Shown in pieces: positions 44,219 through 56,242 of a stretch of 64,000 nucleotides of DNA. Origin of the DNA: Neodiprion pinetum (taxonomy: Eukaryota > Arthropoda > Insecta > Hymenoptera > Diprionidae); contig NC_060233.1 of assembly GCF_021155775.2 (NCBI RefSeq), forward strand, positions 39,401,077-39,465,076, given 5' to 3'. Every line of letters begins with the position of its first letter. The first letter of the stretch is position 1. The notes under the pieces were generated by a model. The model did no database searches. It was not told the DNA's origin and saw only the letters and a list, made by a program, of their open reading frames with translations. The position numbers and the translations under genes are program-made.

Positions 44219-44935
44219 TGCTGGGACGCCGTATCACCGGAAGTTCGATACCGCCGTCTGTACCGCGGACGAAACAATACGCTCATTTTTAACGCGGGTT
44301 CAACGAACTAATGTTTGTTATACGCGGCTGTATTCAGGGAGCTATGTACGTTACAATTCGTATTGCATCGTGTATAATAATACAATTTTATTACCAATGT
44401 TGACAGTTGTTAATTAATTACAATGTCGCGACGACGAGATTCACACGTGCGAGTAGTAAAGTTTAATTTGATCGGTTTGTAAGTATTTGCATGTATAAAG
44501 GCATGCGGATTGTTTCATGTGAAATGATAAGACATATTTGAATAATTTTTCTTTATTCTTTCTTTTGCTTTATATATATTTTTTTTTTTTTCAGCATTTC
44601 AATTATGCGATTGTTTTTCATACAATAATATTCTTAGTATCTTTTCTCTATACAATCTTTTCGTGCACGTGAAAAACATGCACCGATTATTAATTATACC
44701 GTATATCACGGACATATCGTTGTGAGGAATATTCTTGATACCGTTAGAAATTTTTCCTTCCAATCTATATCGTTTTTTTTTTTGTTTTTTTTTCTTACGT
44801 TCTTGTTTTTCTTCTTCGACCGAATTATTTATACGTTATACCTGTGACCTACATAGGCTTGTTTAAGGATACGTTATTACAATTCGCTGCCCTCCTCGGC
44901 ATTTCCGTATTACGTCGACCCTCTCTTGGTTCTCT

Positions 44936-45110
44936 CTTTTTAGGGTTCCGTGCCTGGAAAAGGAAAAAACCGGAACCCTTGAAGGATCACTTTGTTGTCC
45001 GTCTATCCGTCGAGAACCTTTATCTCGGAAACTGGTAGAGGTATCGAGTTGCTATTAATATCGAATACTAAAGTCTACGGTCCCTTGGAGGTGTAAAAAA
45101 TTCAATTAAG
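44936..45110 (+). repeat. Relic of a widespread arthropod repeat (GGTTCCG...CGGAACCC hairpin type)
   Basis: The segment begins with GGGTTCCG and CGGAACCC facing each other about 20 bases apart, then continues with GTTGTCCGTCTATCCGTC, a TTTATCTCGGAAACTGGTAG block and a GGTCCCTTGGAGGTGTAAAA block. I recall very similar sequence from many arthropod genomes as an interspersed repeat, probably transposon-derived; I cannot name the family. A patch at about 45800-45865 with TTTCACGTAAATCGGTCCAC resembles another common repeat motif and may belong to the same or a neighbouring insertion. The 64-residue ORF here (44844-45038) is incidental. Confidence 0.55.
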
Positions 45111-48100
45111 TTGTTTCTTGCGGTTACGAATATTGACGTAATGTATTATTTGTATAAAATATCTGAGCTTGAGGGTTTAGTTGTTTCTTTTTTCTCGATA
45201 AATTTTCTTATATTACATGCTTCTTACAGGCATGTTTACAATCCCTAATTGTGTTTGCAACGATACTGAAATTAACTTTCTACGTGTAACGATTACATTT
45301 ATTATATACGTTGGAAGAAAATCTCGGGTCGTCTTCAAGTCTTCGCAAGTTTATATACACATTATTTTTGATTAGTCAAGTGTATTTTTATTCACTTTTA
45401 TCGTTGTTGGTACGTTATCATTTCCGGTTCTTTTTTTTCTTTTCTATTTCCTCCTTCTTTCGCTCAACCGCATCCCGGAAACTTGTCTCATTTTCTACAC
45501 TCGCTAAAGTTTAACGGCCTTATGTAATTCATACACGCAAATATATAAATAATCAATTGTTCAGAAATTAGTGATATCACCATATCACTCTTCATAGTTT
45601 CAAGTTATACTCAACGTTCGCGCATCAGGCAATTATTTAAATTGCACGACCGTGTGGCGATGTTTCTCATATACTTACATATCTATATGATCGTCATAGG
45701 ATTGCATCGCACATATAGGTACATATACGTATAATATCATGTAAAGAAAATACTAATTGGACCAAGTTTCCACGACTTATACAGCCTTTGTTGTCCGGGC
45801 AGACTTGAGGAACAATTCGATGCAAGTTTCACGTAAATCGGTCCACTTGTTCTCGAGTTTATCGGTAAAAAACAGATCACGATTAGCTATCATAATTATA
45901 GCAGACATTAAAGTCATATTTAAATATGACTACAAATTTTTACCGAAAAAGAGATAATCGTTATAGTGTGATTTAACGACGATAAGTTTTATGCTTTCCT
46001 ACGAAGGTTTGGAAAGTTTGAAGAATCAGCTTCAAGGATTTATGCGTGAATTTGAAAAAATATTGCTCACAGCTTACGATTGTTTTAACATTTAACGAAG
46101 ACTGAAATTTTTCCCCATGTCAAATTAATGGGAAATAAAAATCAAACGAGCTACTATTTTAGACTTTGGCTGGAGAGCTCATCTTTTGGGAGGATCTTTT
46201 TCTCTCTATTATCATCTTTTTCATCAAACACCAACATTTCAGGCGGCAAAAGGAACGAAAACAATATTTTTCTTTCTCTTTAATTACAATATGCGTATTA
46301 TTTATATGCATAACAAAATACGTACATCACACGTATTTAGCCATCGTTCATCGCGCAAACCTCGTTATCACACAGACGGTGGTCTATGACAGCGCTATTT
46401 ATAGAAAATTTACGACTATTCTAACCTGGAAAAATGAATCGTAAAGATTATACACGCCGTGCTTTGTCGGGCTCGTATACACCTCTACCCTACACCTATA
46501 CGCAATGCTCCACGTGTATACTCGAGGGAATTTCGTGTTTTCAGCGTTTTCTTATCGCATAAATTTTTTCAATCGCGCCGCCCGTTTTTTCTACAATTCT
46601 TCATTTTTTTTTTTTCCTTCCCTCGAGTTATTACAGTTGGTGGTACAAGTCAATTCGATTTAATATCACACATGCGGTATGATTTATTACGGTATAAATT
46701 GAGAAATATTTTTCTAGGTCAATATTATACGCGCCGATGTGTATTACGAAATAATGCTACACGGAGATTAATATTACGTGTACGCAGAGAAATTAAATAT
46801 CCGTATTTATTTCGTGATTTTTTCTTTTTTTCTTTTTTTTTTTTTATACCAGTGTTTTGAACAATTATTGATTTTGTTTATATTTCCGATCTGTTTGGTG
46901 ATATTTATGTTTTCTACTTGAAGAGGTTTTATTCTTACGATTTCTAAACCGTGGATTCATTACGTATTACACGTGGTAACGTACAACTAAAGTTACATAG
47001 AATCTATGTACAGACTTTTGAACTCTACGTCTGCATTTAAAAACGGTTCCGTGTAACTATATTCTATATTTATGAAGGAATTTCAACGTCGTTGAGCGTA
47101 TTTACTGTGTATATTGCGTAGGGGAAATAATTGCCTTTTACGACCGCGTAATTATTTTATTCCCAAGCAGTATAAAAGGTGCAAGAAGCTCGAGTGCAAC
47201 GCTCCACTTACTGTTACTTGCAGATATGTACGTATATACAACATCCATACTTTAACGTGTGTAATTTACTTTCTCGGTACAACTTTGCGCAGGTTTATCA
47301 GATATGTACATCGATATTATATAAACAATTGCTAGATTTTATATGCAGAGCTTGCGATTTTAGGCCTAACAATAAAATAAGTGCTTTCTTTGGTCTGTAT
47401 TTACAAGTTCATCGTTATCTGTTTCGTCCGATTATACCGTTTCTGAAAAAATTATCGACTTTGTATTTTTTCCAAAAACCTTTTCGTCTAGCAGCGAAAA
47501 TCACGATCGAGGATCAATTGAAATAAACGCGAATAAGACTTTCGCAAGGTTCGTCACATGTATTGCAGAATTGTTTGCGTTATCGAAAATCGCTTTTGTT
47601 TTTTCATTTTTCCTCTTCTTCGCAATCTTTCTGCGCAGAAACTTTTTTCATAAAGTTCTGCAAACATCTGTATATATAATATGATACAGAGTCATACATG
47701 ATAAAGTTCGATAAACGAAAGTTTCTTTCTTTCCAACTCGATAAAGGTGGTAAGTTCTCTTTTCGTGTTCGATGTTCCGGAATAGCGATAAACTGCGGAA
47801 TGATTTCGACGATATTCTCGGCCGATTCATTTTATCGCGCACGTTTTTTTTTCCCTCGCCTCGCCTGGCGTAAGAGTTAAACGGAGATATGGGTAGAAAA
47901 AGGTGGGAGAGAAGAGAGAGAAAGAGAGAGAGAGAGGGAAGGAGAGGGTCAGGATTCACGATTAAATATATAGAAGGGCAGGGATGAAAACAACGGGATT
48001 TTTCACCCCGTTTGAAGACTCGGCGTTTTTACACAAACCGGGTGAGTTCATTCGATCTATCGGATTGAAATCTGATTATTTTTCCTCAAGAATATCGTTG

Positions 48101-49739
48101 GTAAATTTTATCGTAAGAAGTCGTTATATGTTGTGTTGCGTTTTGCAAACCGCCTACCAATTATTCGTTTCATAATGTGTATATATCCTATGTAACACAG
48201 CGAATCGCAGTTTTTTTTTTTTTTTTTTTGTATTTGCCCCGCCCCTTCTTTCCTAGTCCAGAATATAAGATTTCAAAGTGATCGTAAAAATGCAAGAATT
48301 TTTGAGATTGTCGACAAAATTAAAAAAAAAAAAAAAAATAATACGGCAATGTGTAAGAAGCATCGTGGATTTGATTTCGGGTCGTAAATCGTGCAGAAAT
48401 CAAGTTTGCCAAATGTATATGTAGATATATGTATTGTGTGCAGTACAGCTCTACGGACTATAATAAGAAATGTTTTCGTACATGATTAACGATACATATA
48501 TTATTATACCCTAGTTGTTTACGTAATTATATAGACTGGTAAATGGAATTTCCAAACTTTACTGCGTGGAGTCGACTCGCCGTTTGATACACCTAATAGA
48601 TACATTATTTAGCTATTTATATTCATGATATAGGGTCTCATATAGTTTTCTTCGGTTTACATAACGATAGGCTATATATACGTGCATATGAGACATTCCA
48701 CCTTAAATCCACCTGTACATAACCCTCATCATTTGCGAATTTTTATTTTTATTCTCAAATACGGTGTAGTCTCCAAGATGACAAAAAAAAGAAACCCCCG
48801 ATCACCGAGTCTTTGATTTTTTGGACCACCGGTTTCGTTTTACTGCTCCTAATAACACGAAAACCCAATCATCGAATCGATAGCCCCGATCGATTGGCTT
48901 CACAGTCTTCTCGTAAATTCGTTGTTGAAAACGAAAATTTTAAGACCAAGATGAAATTGGGCAAGATTTCGATTTAGAAGCTACAGGTAAAAAAGTGATT
49001 GAAAAGTGATAAAAAAGCAATAAAATATAAATTTGCGTTTTTTAAACTTCTATTCAATTCGATTTTTCTGTATTTTCAATTACTAATAATACCGTATACA
49101 TATATAGTATAGATGGCTCTTGTATATTTTAATGCAAAAACACACATAATTACGACAACGCAAAATGTGCGTGCTTGAGAAGGCTGGTTGGCAAAAAAAA
49201 AAAAAAAAACATCAAAAAAATCAGCTATTCATTAATTTTATCGCGACATATAATATTCTTACATTTAGCACCTACGCCAAAAATTTTATTCAATACATTT
49301 CTATAAGCTGCTGTTACGATGATTTTTATTTGAAAATGCGTAAGTAATCCGCTCAATAAATTTCAAGATAGAAGATTTCAATATGTCTTCAATTCTCGAA
49401 TAGAATTTTCCCACCAACCGATCTACGGTTGTGTAAAAACATTGCGGTGCTAAGTGAGTCGAATTCGAAGTAACGTCGAGATTTATATTTTTGACGAGAT
49501 GAATTGGGTTTTTTTTTTTTTTTCCCTTATTCATTTATTTCAATAATAATTTTCCAGCCATATATTTCCAAACGAAGCATGGAGTATCGCGGTATATGCT
49601 GTTGTAAGAAAAAAAAAAAATAACAAATAAAGAAAGAAGGAGAAAAAAAAAGTCTCCGCATAACTTTAACCGCAGATTTGCGTACTTTGATAAATTCTCA
49701 ATCTACTATCAAACCCAGTAAAATTCGTTCCGTATCGGG
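45111..49739. other. Non-coding region
   Basis: AT-rich sequence with many homopolymer runs and short microsatellites. No exon, RNA gene or transposon protein was recognised. A GAGA-rich patch lies at 47915-47950. Confidence 0.4.
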
Positions 49740-49930
49740 GGTTGGGCGTTAAGCAAGGGGGTTGCGGGGAGGGGCGCCTCGATCAATAGGTACGGCCGTG
49801 AGCACGGCCTTGCCGACCAGCACGTGGACGTCCCCCTCCCTCATCCCCCCTTCGTCGATCAACCTTCAACCTTCAAAACCCTCGTTGTGCACGGACCAAC
49901 GCCAACTCGGCGATAGAAAGAGAGAACGAG
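49740..49930. other. Isolated GC-rich island with inverted repeat
   Basis: A 190-bp GC-rich block stands out from AT-rich surroundings. It contains GGCCGTGAGCACGGCC (about 49794-49809), a perfect inverted repeat with 7-bp arms GGCCGTG/CACGGCC, and an E-box-like CACGTG at 49820. Neither strand gives a convincing protein. It may be an enhancer-like element or an unidentified exon. Confidence 0.35.
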
Positions 49931-50539
49931 AAGAAAAACTATTTTGTTTGCGGGAAAGTCGGGAGAAAACGAGAAATATGTATCGAAATTGTTTTCAAAT
50001 TCTCCGTATTTTGTAAAATAAAAATATCATGCGACGGCCTGATTTGCAATTACAATTGCACAAAAAAATGTGTGCAACAAGAGGCGTACAAGAAAAATGT
50101 CGCTGACGATTTTCGACGATTTCAATTCAGGGTGTTCGTACCCACAGGGAAAAAACAGGGAATTTCGTACATGAAAATGGAATTTTTTAATCCGTCGAAG
50201 AGATAAATTCGTTCTTGAATACGAAGTATCGTCGATTTTGCGAGAGAGAGAGAGGGGAAAAAAAACAAAAAAAAAAAACAAATTTCAATTAAAATTCTGT
50301 TTCGTCGCTTCACTTTACAATTCAACGTACATTGCACGTAATACCGAACGTTCTTTAATTTTTTTTCGCTCGCGTAAAATCGCAGGCTTGCATTTGTAAA
50401 TTGTCAGTAGGTAACGTTGAAGGTATTGGTATATCGATGTGTGAGAAAATCGTCGTTAATCAGAAAATCCTGTTCTCAGCCTCGAGAATAAATAACGTAT
50501 TCCGTAAAAGTCGGAGAATTTCAGATTCGCGAACGGTAT

Positions 50540-50790
50540 TACACGAACCATGTGTGTAACGATTGTTTCCAACATTCGGCGAATATAGCGCGGTTTCACG
50601 GCTTCTTCAATCGCTGCATCGAATTCTCGCGATGTGGAAAACGCCGCCATCCGCGTTCGCGTTTCTCCCGCGTCGTGTCGACTGTATCCAATTTTCCACC
50701 CCTCGTCTCGCCTCGCGTCGCATGTTCCCATAGCAGCATTGACCGCTTCTATTTATATAACACCCTCACCTCCCTCACCTCCCTCCCATC
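50540..50790 (-). promoter_or_regulatory. CpG-rich island with minus-strand TATA-like box
   Basis: A CpG-rich block at 50540-50740 is bounded on its right by TTATATAAATAG on the minus strand (50750-50761). A minus-strand ORF of 91 residues (50731-50456) starts shortly downstream, at a distance compatible with a TATA promoter, but its sequence is not recognised. The promoter reading is tentative. Confidence 0.3.
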
Positions 50791-53700
50791 CGACCACTCG
50801 GCGTCGTATTATGTACGTCGTAGATGCCCGTCTGTTGCCCTGCATCCTGCATCCCCTGTCACCCTTTCACCCTTGCACCATTTTTCGCCAATTAATCTGC
50901 ACGAATTCGACGCAGACGTGAACGAAAAAAAAATAAAATTTTTTTTTGGTCACAAAAAAGAGAGAGTTATGCACGGGCAATTTATTTATTCATTTATTTG
51001 TTTATTTACTTACAAGTACGGATTTAATACTTTTTTATAGAGAAAATACGGATAGACGTGGATATTGGTCTGTTTTTTTTTTTTTTTTTTGCTCTTTCTT
51101 TCTTGCAAGAAACGAAATGTTAACAAATGCAACTCTGTAAAGTTTTGTTTTACATATTAGTACAGAATTTGTCTGCGATCGCGCGTTTTTGCTTTCCATC
51201 TTTCTTTTCCTTCTCTCTCGCCTTTTTAAAATCTTGAATCACGATCATTCCGCACCGTTCTATACGTTGTTGATCGCGTATATATATATATATATATATA
51301 TGTACTTATACCTACCACTGTATCAAGATAAAGCTATATTTATGTACGACTATCTATATTTAAATGTACAACACGGGGTGGGGTTGAAGTTACGAATTTG
51401 ACAATATTGTTACAGCCAGGTGTATTTATGTATGATAATTATAACATAACAACAAATTATGCAATATATATATGATGATTTTACGTCGAACGCGTCTTTG
51501 GCCCTTGTACAAGATAATCGCGAAGGATTAACATTGCGCAATATTGCGCAAATCTACGGAAAGAAACGAAGACGGCTCCTCGTCAACTGCAAATGACTTC
51601 GATCTGATAAATTATCGACTTTACTGGTACAAAGGCAATGTATTACAACATGTACACGTAACTCAGCCATTCTATAAATGTTATACGTATTCAACGGATT
51701 GTAAGAATAAAGTTTAACTTGTGCTTATGACATCCGATTCGCGGTCAATAAGAATAGTGAGGCTAATCGACTATCACGTATACATGCATATACGTATGTA
51801 TACATGTATATACGTATATGCTTGCGTGATTTGAAACTCGTTTTAATGATTACTCGGCCTCGGTTGCCGCTTCTAAATTTAGCCGTTACGACGTTTTCAC
51901 CATTTTCAAATTTATTGCGATTGAAATTTTTTTTACGTAACTGGGCAAGACCATGTTGCACGTATTTCCATGAAATCGAATCAATCAGTCGGGTGAAATC
52001 GAGCATATTCAACAAACAACAAACTTGTAACGAGAAATTTTTAGTCATTGTCTTTTCACCGTTGAAAAGTCTGCAATGCGACGGGGAAATTGGCGAAAAA
52101 TTTGCCTACATTGCCTCGCGATTCAATAATTGGACGTAGACGTGATATTTCTATCCTTCGAGCACGGTATAAAGCATCGAAGTTATAGATTATGAATTTG
52201 TTTTTTTTTTTTTTTTTTTCTTTTATTCTTTTCGTTTCAAACTAATAGCCATTTATAATCCCTTTGACAACAAAGTACTGCAGTCGTAATAATATATCAG
52301 GCTTTGCGGGATAATGCAAACGCGAGTGCGACGTATTAGGTGCACGAAGTACGAGCCCTGAATCGTGTAAACGAGATGACAACGTGTATGAAAAATGTAT
52401 AATTTATCGTTTATCGGTTCTCGTGTTACGTGTGCGTATGGTATGCGTATATAGGTATACTTTGCGAAACATCGTATGTCACGTAGGCGTATAAAATGAC
52501 CCACATGTACAACATACCGCAGATCGTCGCCTATTTGCGCCTCGGTACTCAATCATGAATCATTTTATTTGAATTTCAATCCGTGGGCAGCTTTATATTA
52601 CGTACAGTGTAGCTATATAACGTGTTAAACCATATATAAATCGATTTATACATACATATTATTTATGTTTTTCCAGAATTGCATAGCGAAATTTACTTCA
52701 CGCGTACGCGTACCTATGCAAGAAAAAGAGAAATCGTCGCAGATATTTCTTTTCTCAATTTCTTTTTCACGATTGTAATATTATCCAGAATATTGACAAA
52801 AAATACCAAAAGCTGTACATTGTATAATTTTTCAATTCTTCTGCTCAAGCTGTTGTACGCAATAATTGTTTGTGCTTTACGTATTGAAACACGAAAGTTG
52901 ATACGTAGTAGAATAATAATATCGGTAGATATTTGTAATTTATTGTTTAAATATAATAATAACAACATTACGACCGGGGCTCGACGCCGCTGCAGTTGCA
53001 GTTAAAATTGCAACTTCCGGAAATGTTTGACGAGACAATGAAACGATCAAATTCGCACCGGATTTTCAAGTCATCCGATTCAGGTTTGGATTTGTATATT
53101 CATGGGTGATTGATCGTAAGCGTGGTAGGTATAGCGAGACTTTTACTAGGTTCACCAGGTTTTCGCGTCAAGGCTCGATCTCGCTTCCGGAAATTTCATT
53201 ACTGACCGGCACGGTGTAGCGATGGTGGTGATGGTGGTGTAATCCACCTGCGGCCTTGAAATTCAACCTGTGCAGATAGACGTTTATACGTACCTTGGAA
53301 CTGTGTAGGTACCGGCTTCCACCTATCGGTTTTACCGATCTTCGAGGTCGGCCGGTGCCGCCATTTATATTCCTAATCTCTCGCTTGTAACTTTACATCT
53401 TGTAGGTACGAGTTTTTCTTAATTTTTTCTTCTTCTCCTTTGTCTTCGTTTTATCCTTAATTCACGTTATAGGCGTGTTGTAAGTATACCTGTGTACTTG
53501 TGTTTCCGCGTAGAAGAAAGACAAACAAGTATTGTAAACGAATCGTAGGAATTGGATTTCTAATAGCTAATGTTTCCTCGATTTTGCATCTTACGTTTAA
53601 TTGTACTGTACACACGTCATGGCGCAGGTCTTCGGTTATTGGCATGATTTCTGAATTTGCGATAATTTTAATGGAAGGAAATGTAGGAGGACATTTTTTT

Positions 53701-53800
53701 TCGAAATTTCGGTTACTCTGATGCGTACGAGAAATTTATTACAGTATATAATATGTGTACAATATGTATTCGTACGAGAAATGCGAGGGGTTAGTCACTT
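50791..53800. other. Non-coding region
   Basis: No supportable exon was found. It holds (AT)n runs near 51280-51300, T-runs at 51067-51090 and 52201-52220, and two CTTCCGGAAAT elements at about 53012 and 53182 that look like ETS-type sites. No other structure was recognised. Confidence 0.4.
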
Positions 53801-54325
53801 TTGTAATCCGGTGTACACGAGTTACTGTAGTCTCGTGTATTCTTTGTAATCTTTGTAATCCTTGTGTAATTTCCTGAAATCTTTTCCAACCCCTGCCATT
53901 TTCGCGATATTTAGCAATTCTTCTAATCTCTGTAATAGTTTTCAAGCTTTGTAATCTCCTGTAATCCCTCTAATCTGTCGTAATTATTACAATTTTTGTA
54001 ATATCTTGTAATCCCTGCAACCTGTTTTACAGTTCGTAATCTTTTACAATCTCCCTGTAATTTCCTGTAATCTTTTGTCATCCCCGCAATTTTTGTAATT
54101 GTCTGTAATCCTTGTAATCTATGCAATCGTTTGTAATATTTTCCAATCTTGCCGCAATCTTTGCGACTATCCTGCAATCCCTGTAATATTTTGTAATATT
54201 TGTAATTTTTTTTTTTTTTTTCTTATCCTCGCAATCTCTAATCTTTTCTAATCTCTGTGCAATCTTTGCAATACTGCTGCAATCCTTACAATATTTCCGT
54301 AACTCCTCTTATCATTGTAATCAGT
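53801..54325. repeat. Degenerate tandem array of GTAATC-type units
   Basis: About 520 bp is built from short variable units of roughly 9-13 bp around (T)GTAATC or GCAATC, with spacers such as CTTTTGT, CCCTGCAA and CTTGTAATCTA. At least five copies contain TAATCC, the K50 homeodomain core. On the minus strand the array yields a repetitive pseudo-protein with recurring ITKIAG-like words, which is a by-product of the repeat. It includes a T-run at 54207-54221. Confidence 0.8.
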
Positions 54326-55710
54326 GCACGCTACTTTTGTACAGTGTTTAACCCCGCGGATAAATCATATTATACCTACATGACAATTGGATTTTTGACG
54401 GATCGAACGCGTATAATTTACGTTTTCAAATGAAGACATCAATTTTTCTAAACTACCGAAATCAATTTCGGTCGGAATGCCGAGAGGATCACGTATTCTC
54501 AGCACCCTTCCAAAGAACTCGGTGATTGCGTGATTGAAACCATGTATGAGAAAAAGCTCAAAGGCTGACGTAGTTATGCACGTATGTAACTTGCAGTGCG
54601 GTTCGTTGTTAAGTTATGTAGATATATTGTTACAAAACGAGCCATTTCTTTCAACTCGACAGTATGACGATTATCCAGGGAAAAGTCTAGGAAAAGTGCT
54701 GGAATATTTTAATTCATTCTGGAAAAGTTGACGTAATAGATTTTTGATTGAAAACTTGGATTTCATTTGTAATACACGGCCTTGAATGCGTTAAATTTTC
54801 GCAGACGACGAGCCGTGCGGTCGTCAACAATATTCACTCCGTATATAAACAGCTGTATAAATTTTTTGATTCAATACTCGACCGAATTATCCTGTCGTTA
54901 AAAATTCATAAGAAAACCAAATGAAACTTGTGGAATAGTTCTGGAATCTAAGTTCTTGGTTGCATTGAACAACCTGTATTTAATATGTACGATACGTGCA
55001 TTTGACGTACGCGCCTTCTCTGCACGTAAAAAAGTTTATTCTTAATCAGTCGTTAATTCTTCTCGACCCCGAATGTAATCGGATTTTTATTTTCGTACAC
55101 TCTGCAGACAATATAATTATACACGCGCGGTGTCATGTACGTACGTATATATCCATGTACATATGTCGTATATACGTTCCCCTTCTACCGAAGACATGTC
55201 ACATCGAATCTCGAAATATCGCTGGCTCGAAGCCGCTTTTCACCGGGTTAACTTTTGCCACTGAAATCGTAATATTGGATGGAAATTTTTGACAATTACT
55301 ACCTGTCAAAGTCCCAGCACGAACTCGAAGCGAAACGGTGAATTTATCCCGAACTTTTATTTTTTTTTCTTTCACAATGTTAATATTTTTAGAATCATTT
55401 TCGGTCGCACAAAGTATACCGTGTATTTATTGTTAGCTAGAAGAAATTAGATTCCCAATATTTGTACTACACGTTGATGCTCGAATATAAAGAATGATTT
55501 GTTTCGCTATTTGCGGTCATACGTTTATATAATCTACGTGCATACGTGATATAAATATTGTTGTTTACGTGCGAGAGAAAATATTGATTAAAGTGTTGCG
55601 AATAAATCGTTATTTTATATCCTAACCAGTGAGCGATACGCAAACCAATTATCGCAATCTCTGCTTACAACAAATCGGGGTTATATTAATTTTTCGAAAT
55701 TTTGATTTTA

Positions 55711-55746
<36 letters not shown>

Positions 55747-56168
55747 TTTTATGGAAGTTGACGAAAAAGAAAGTGACCGATCAAGTATTATTTGAACACT
55801 TTTTATTCTAACGAAAGCAAAAAAAAAAAGATAATTTTTTTCTTACATCTTCAACTTTGTCGATATTTTTTTCTTCATCTGAATTTAGCCAAGTATTTGT
55901 TTTTTAAACATTGATACAGAACGGTCATTTTAAAGTCGACTAAAATAAACAATTACTTTGCCACAGAAAGAAATAACATTGATTTACAAATATACCACGC
56001 CGGTAGAAATTTTCTGTTTCTTTTCAGCGGTCGCTTCTTCATGAAATTGCTATAAAAACAAAAAAATTTCAAACAGTTATCCGATCATTCGTATATTTCG
56101 ACTTTGTTATAACGTAGATATACCGTATATATGTATATACAAGCTTTGACACTCACGACCAATCTCCA

Positions 56169-56242
<74 letters not shown>

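Noticed and set aside
53739..54177. Minus-strand ORFs with repeated ITKIAG-like words
   Set aside because: They are a by-product of the GTAATC tandem array, not a repeat protein.
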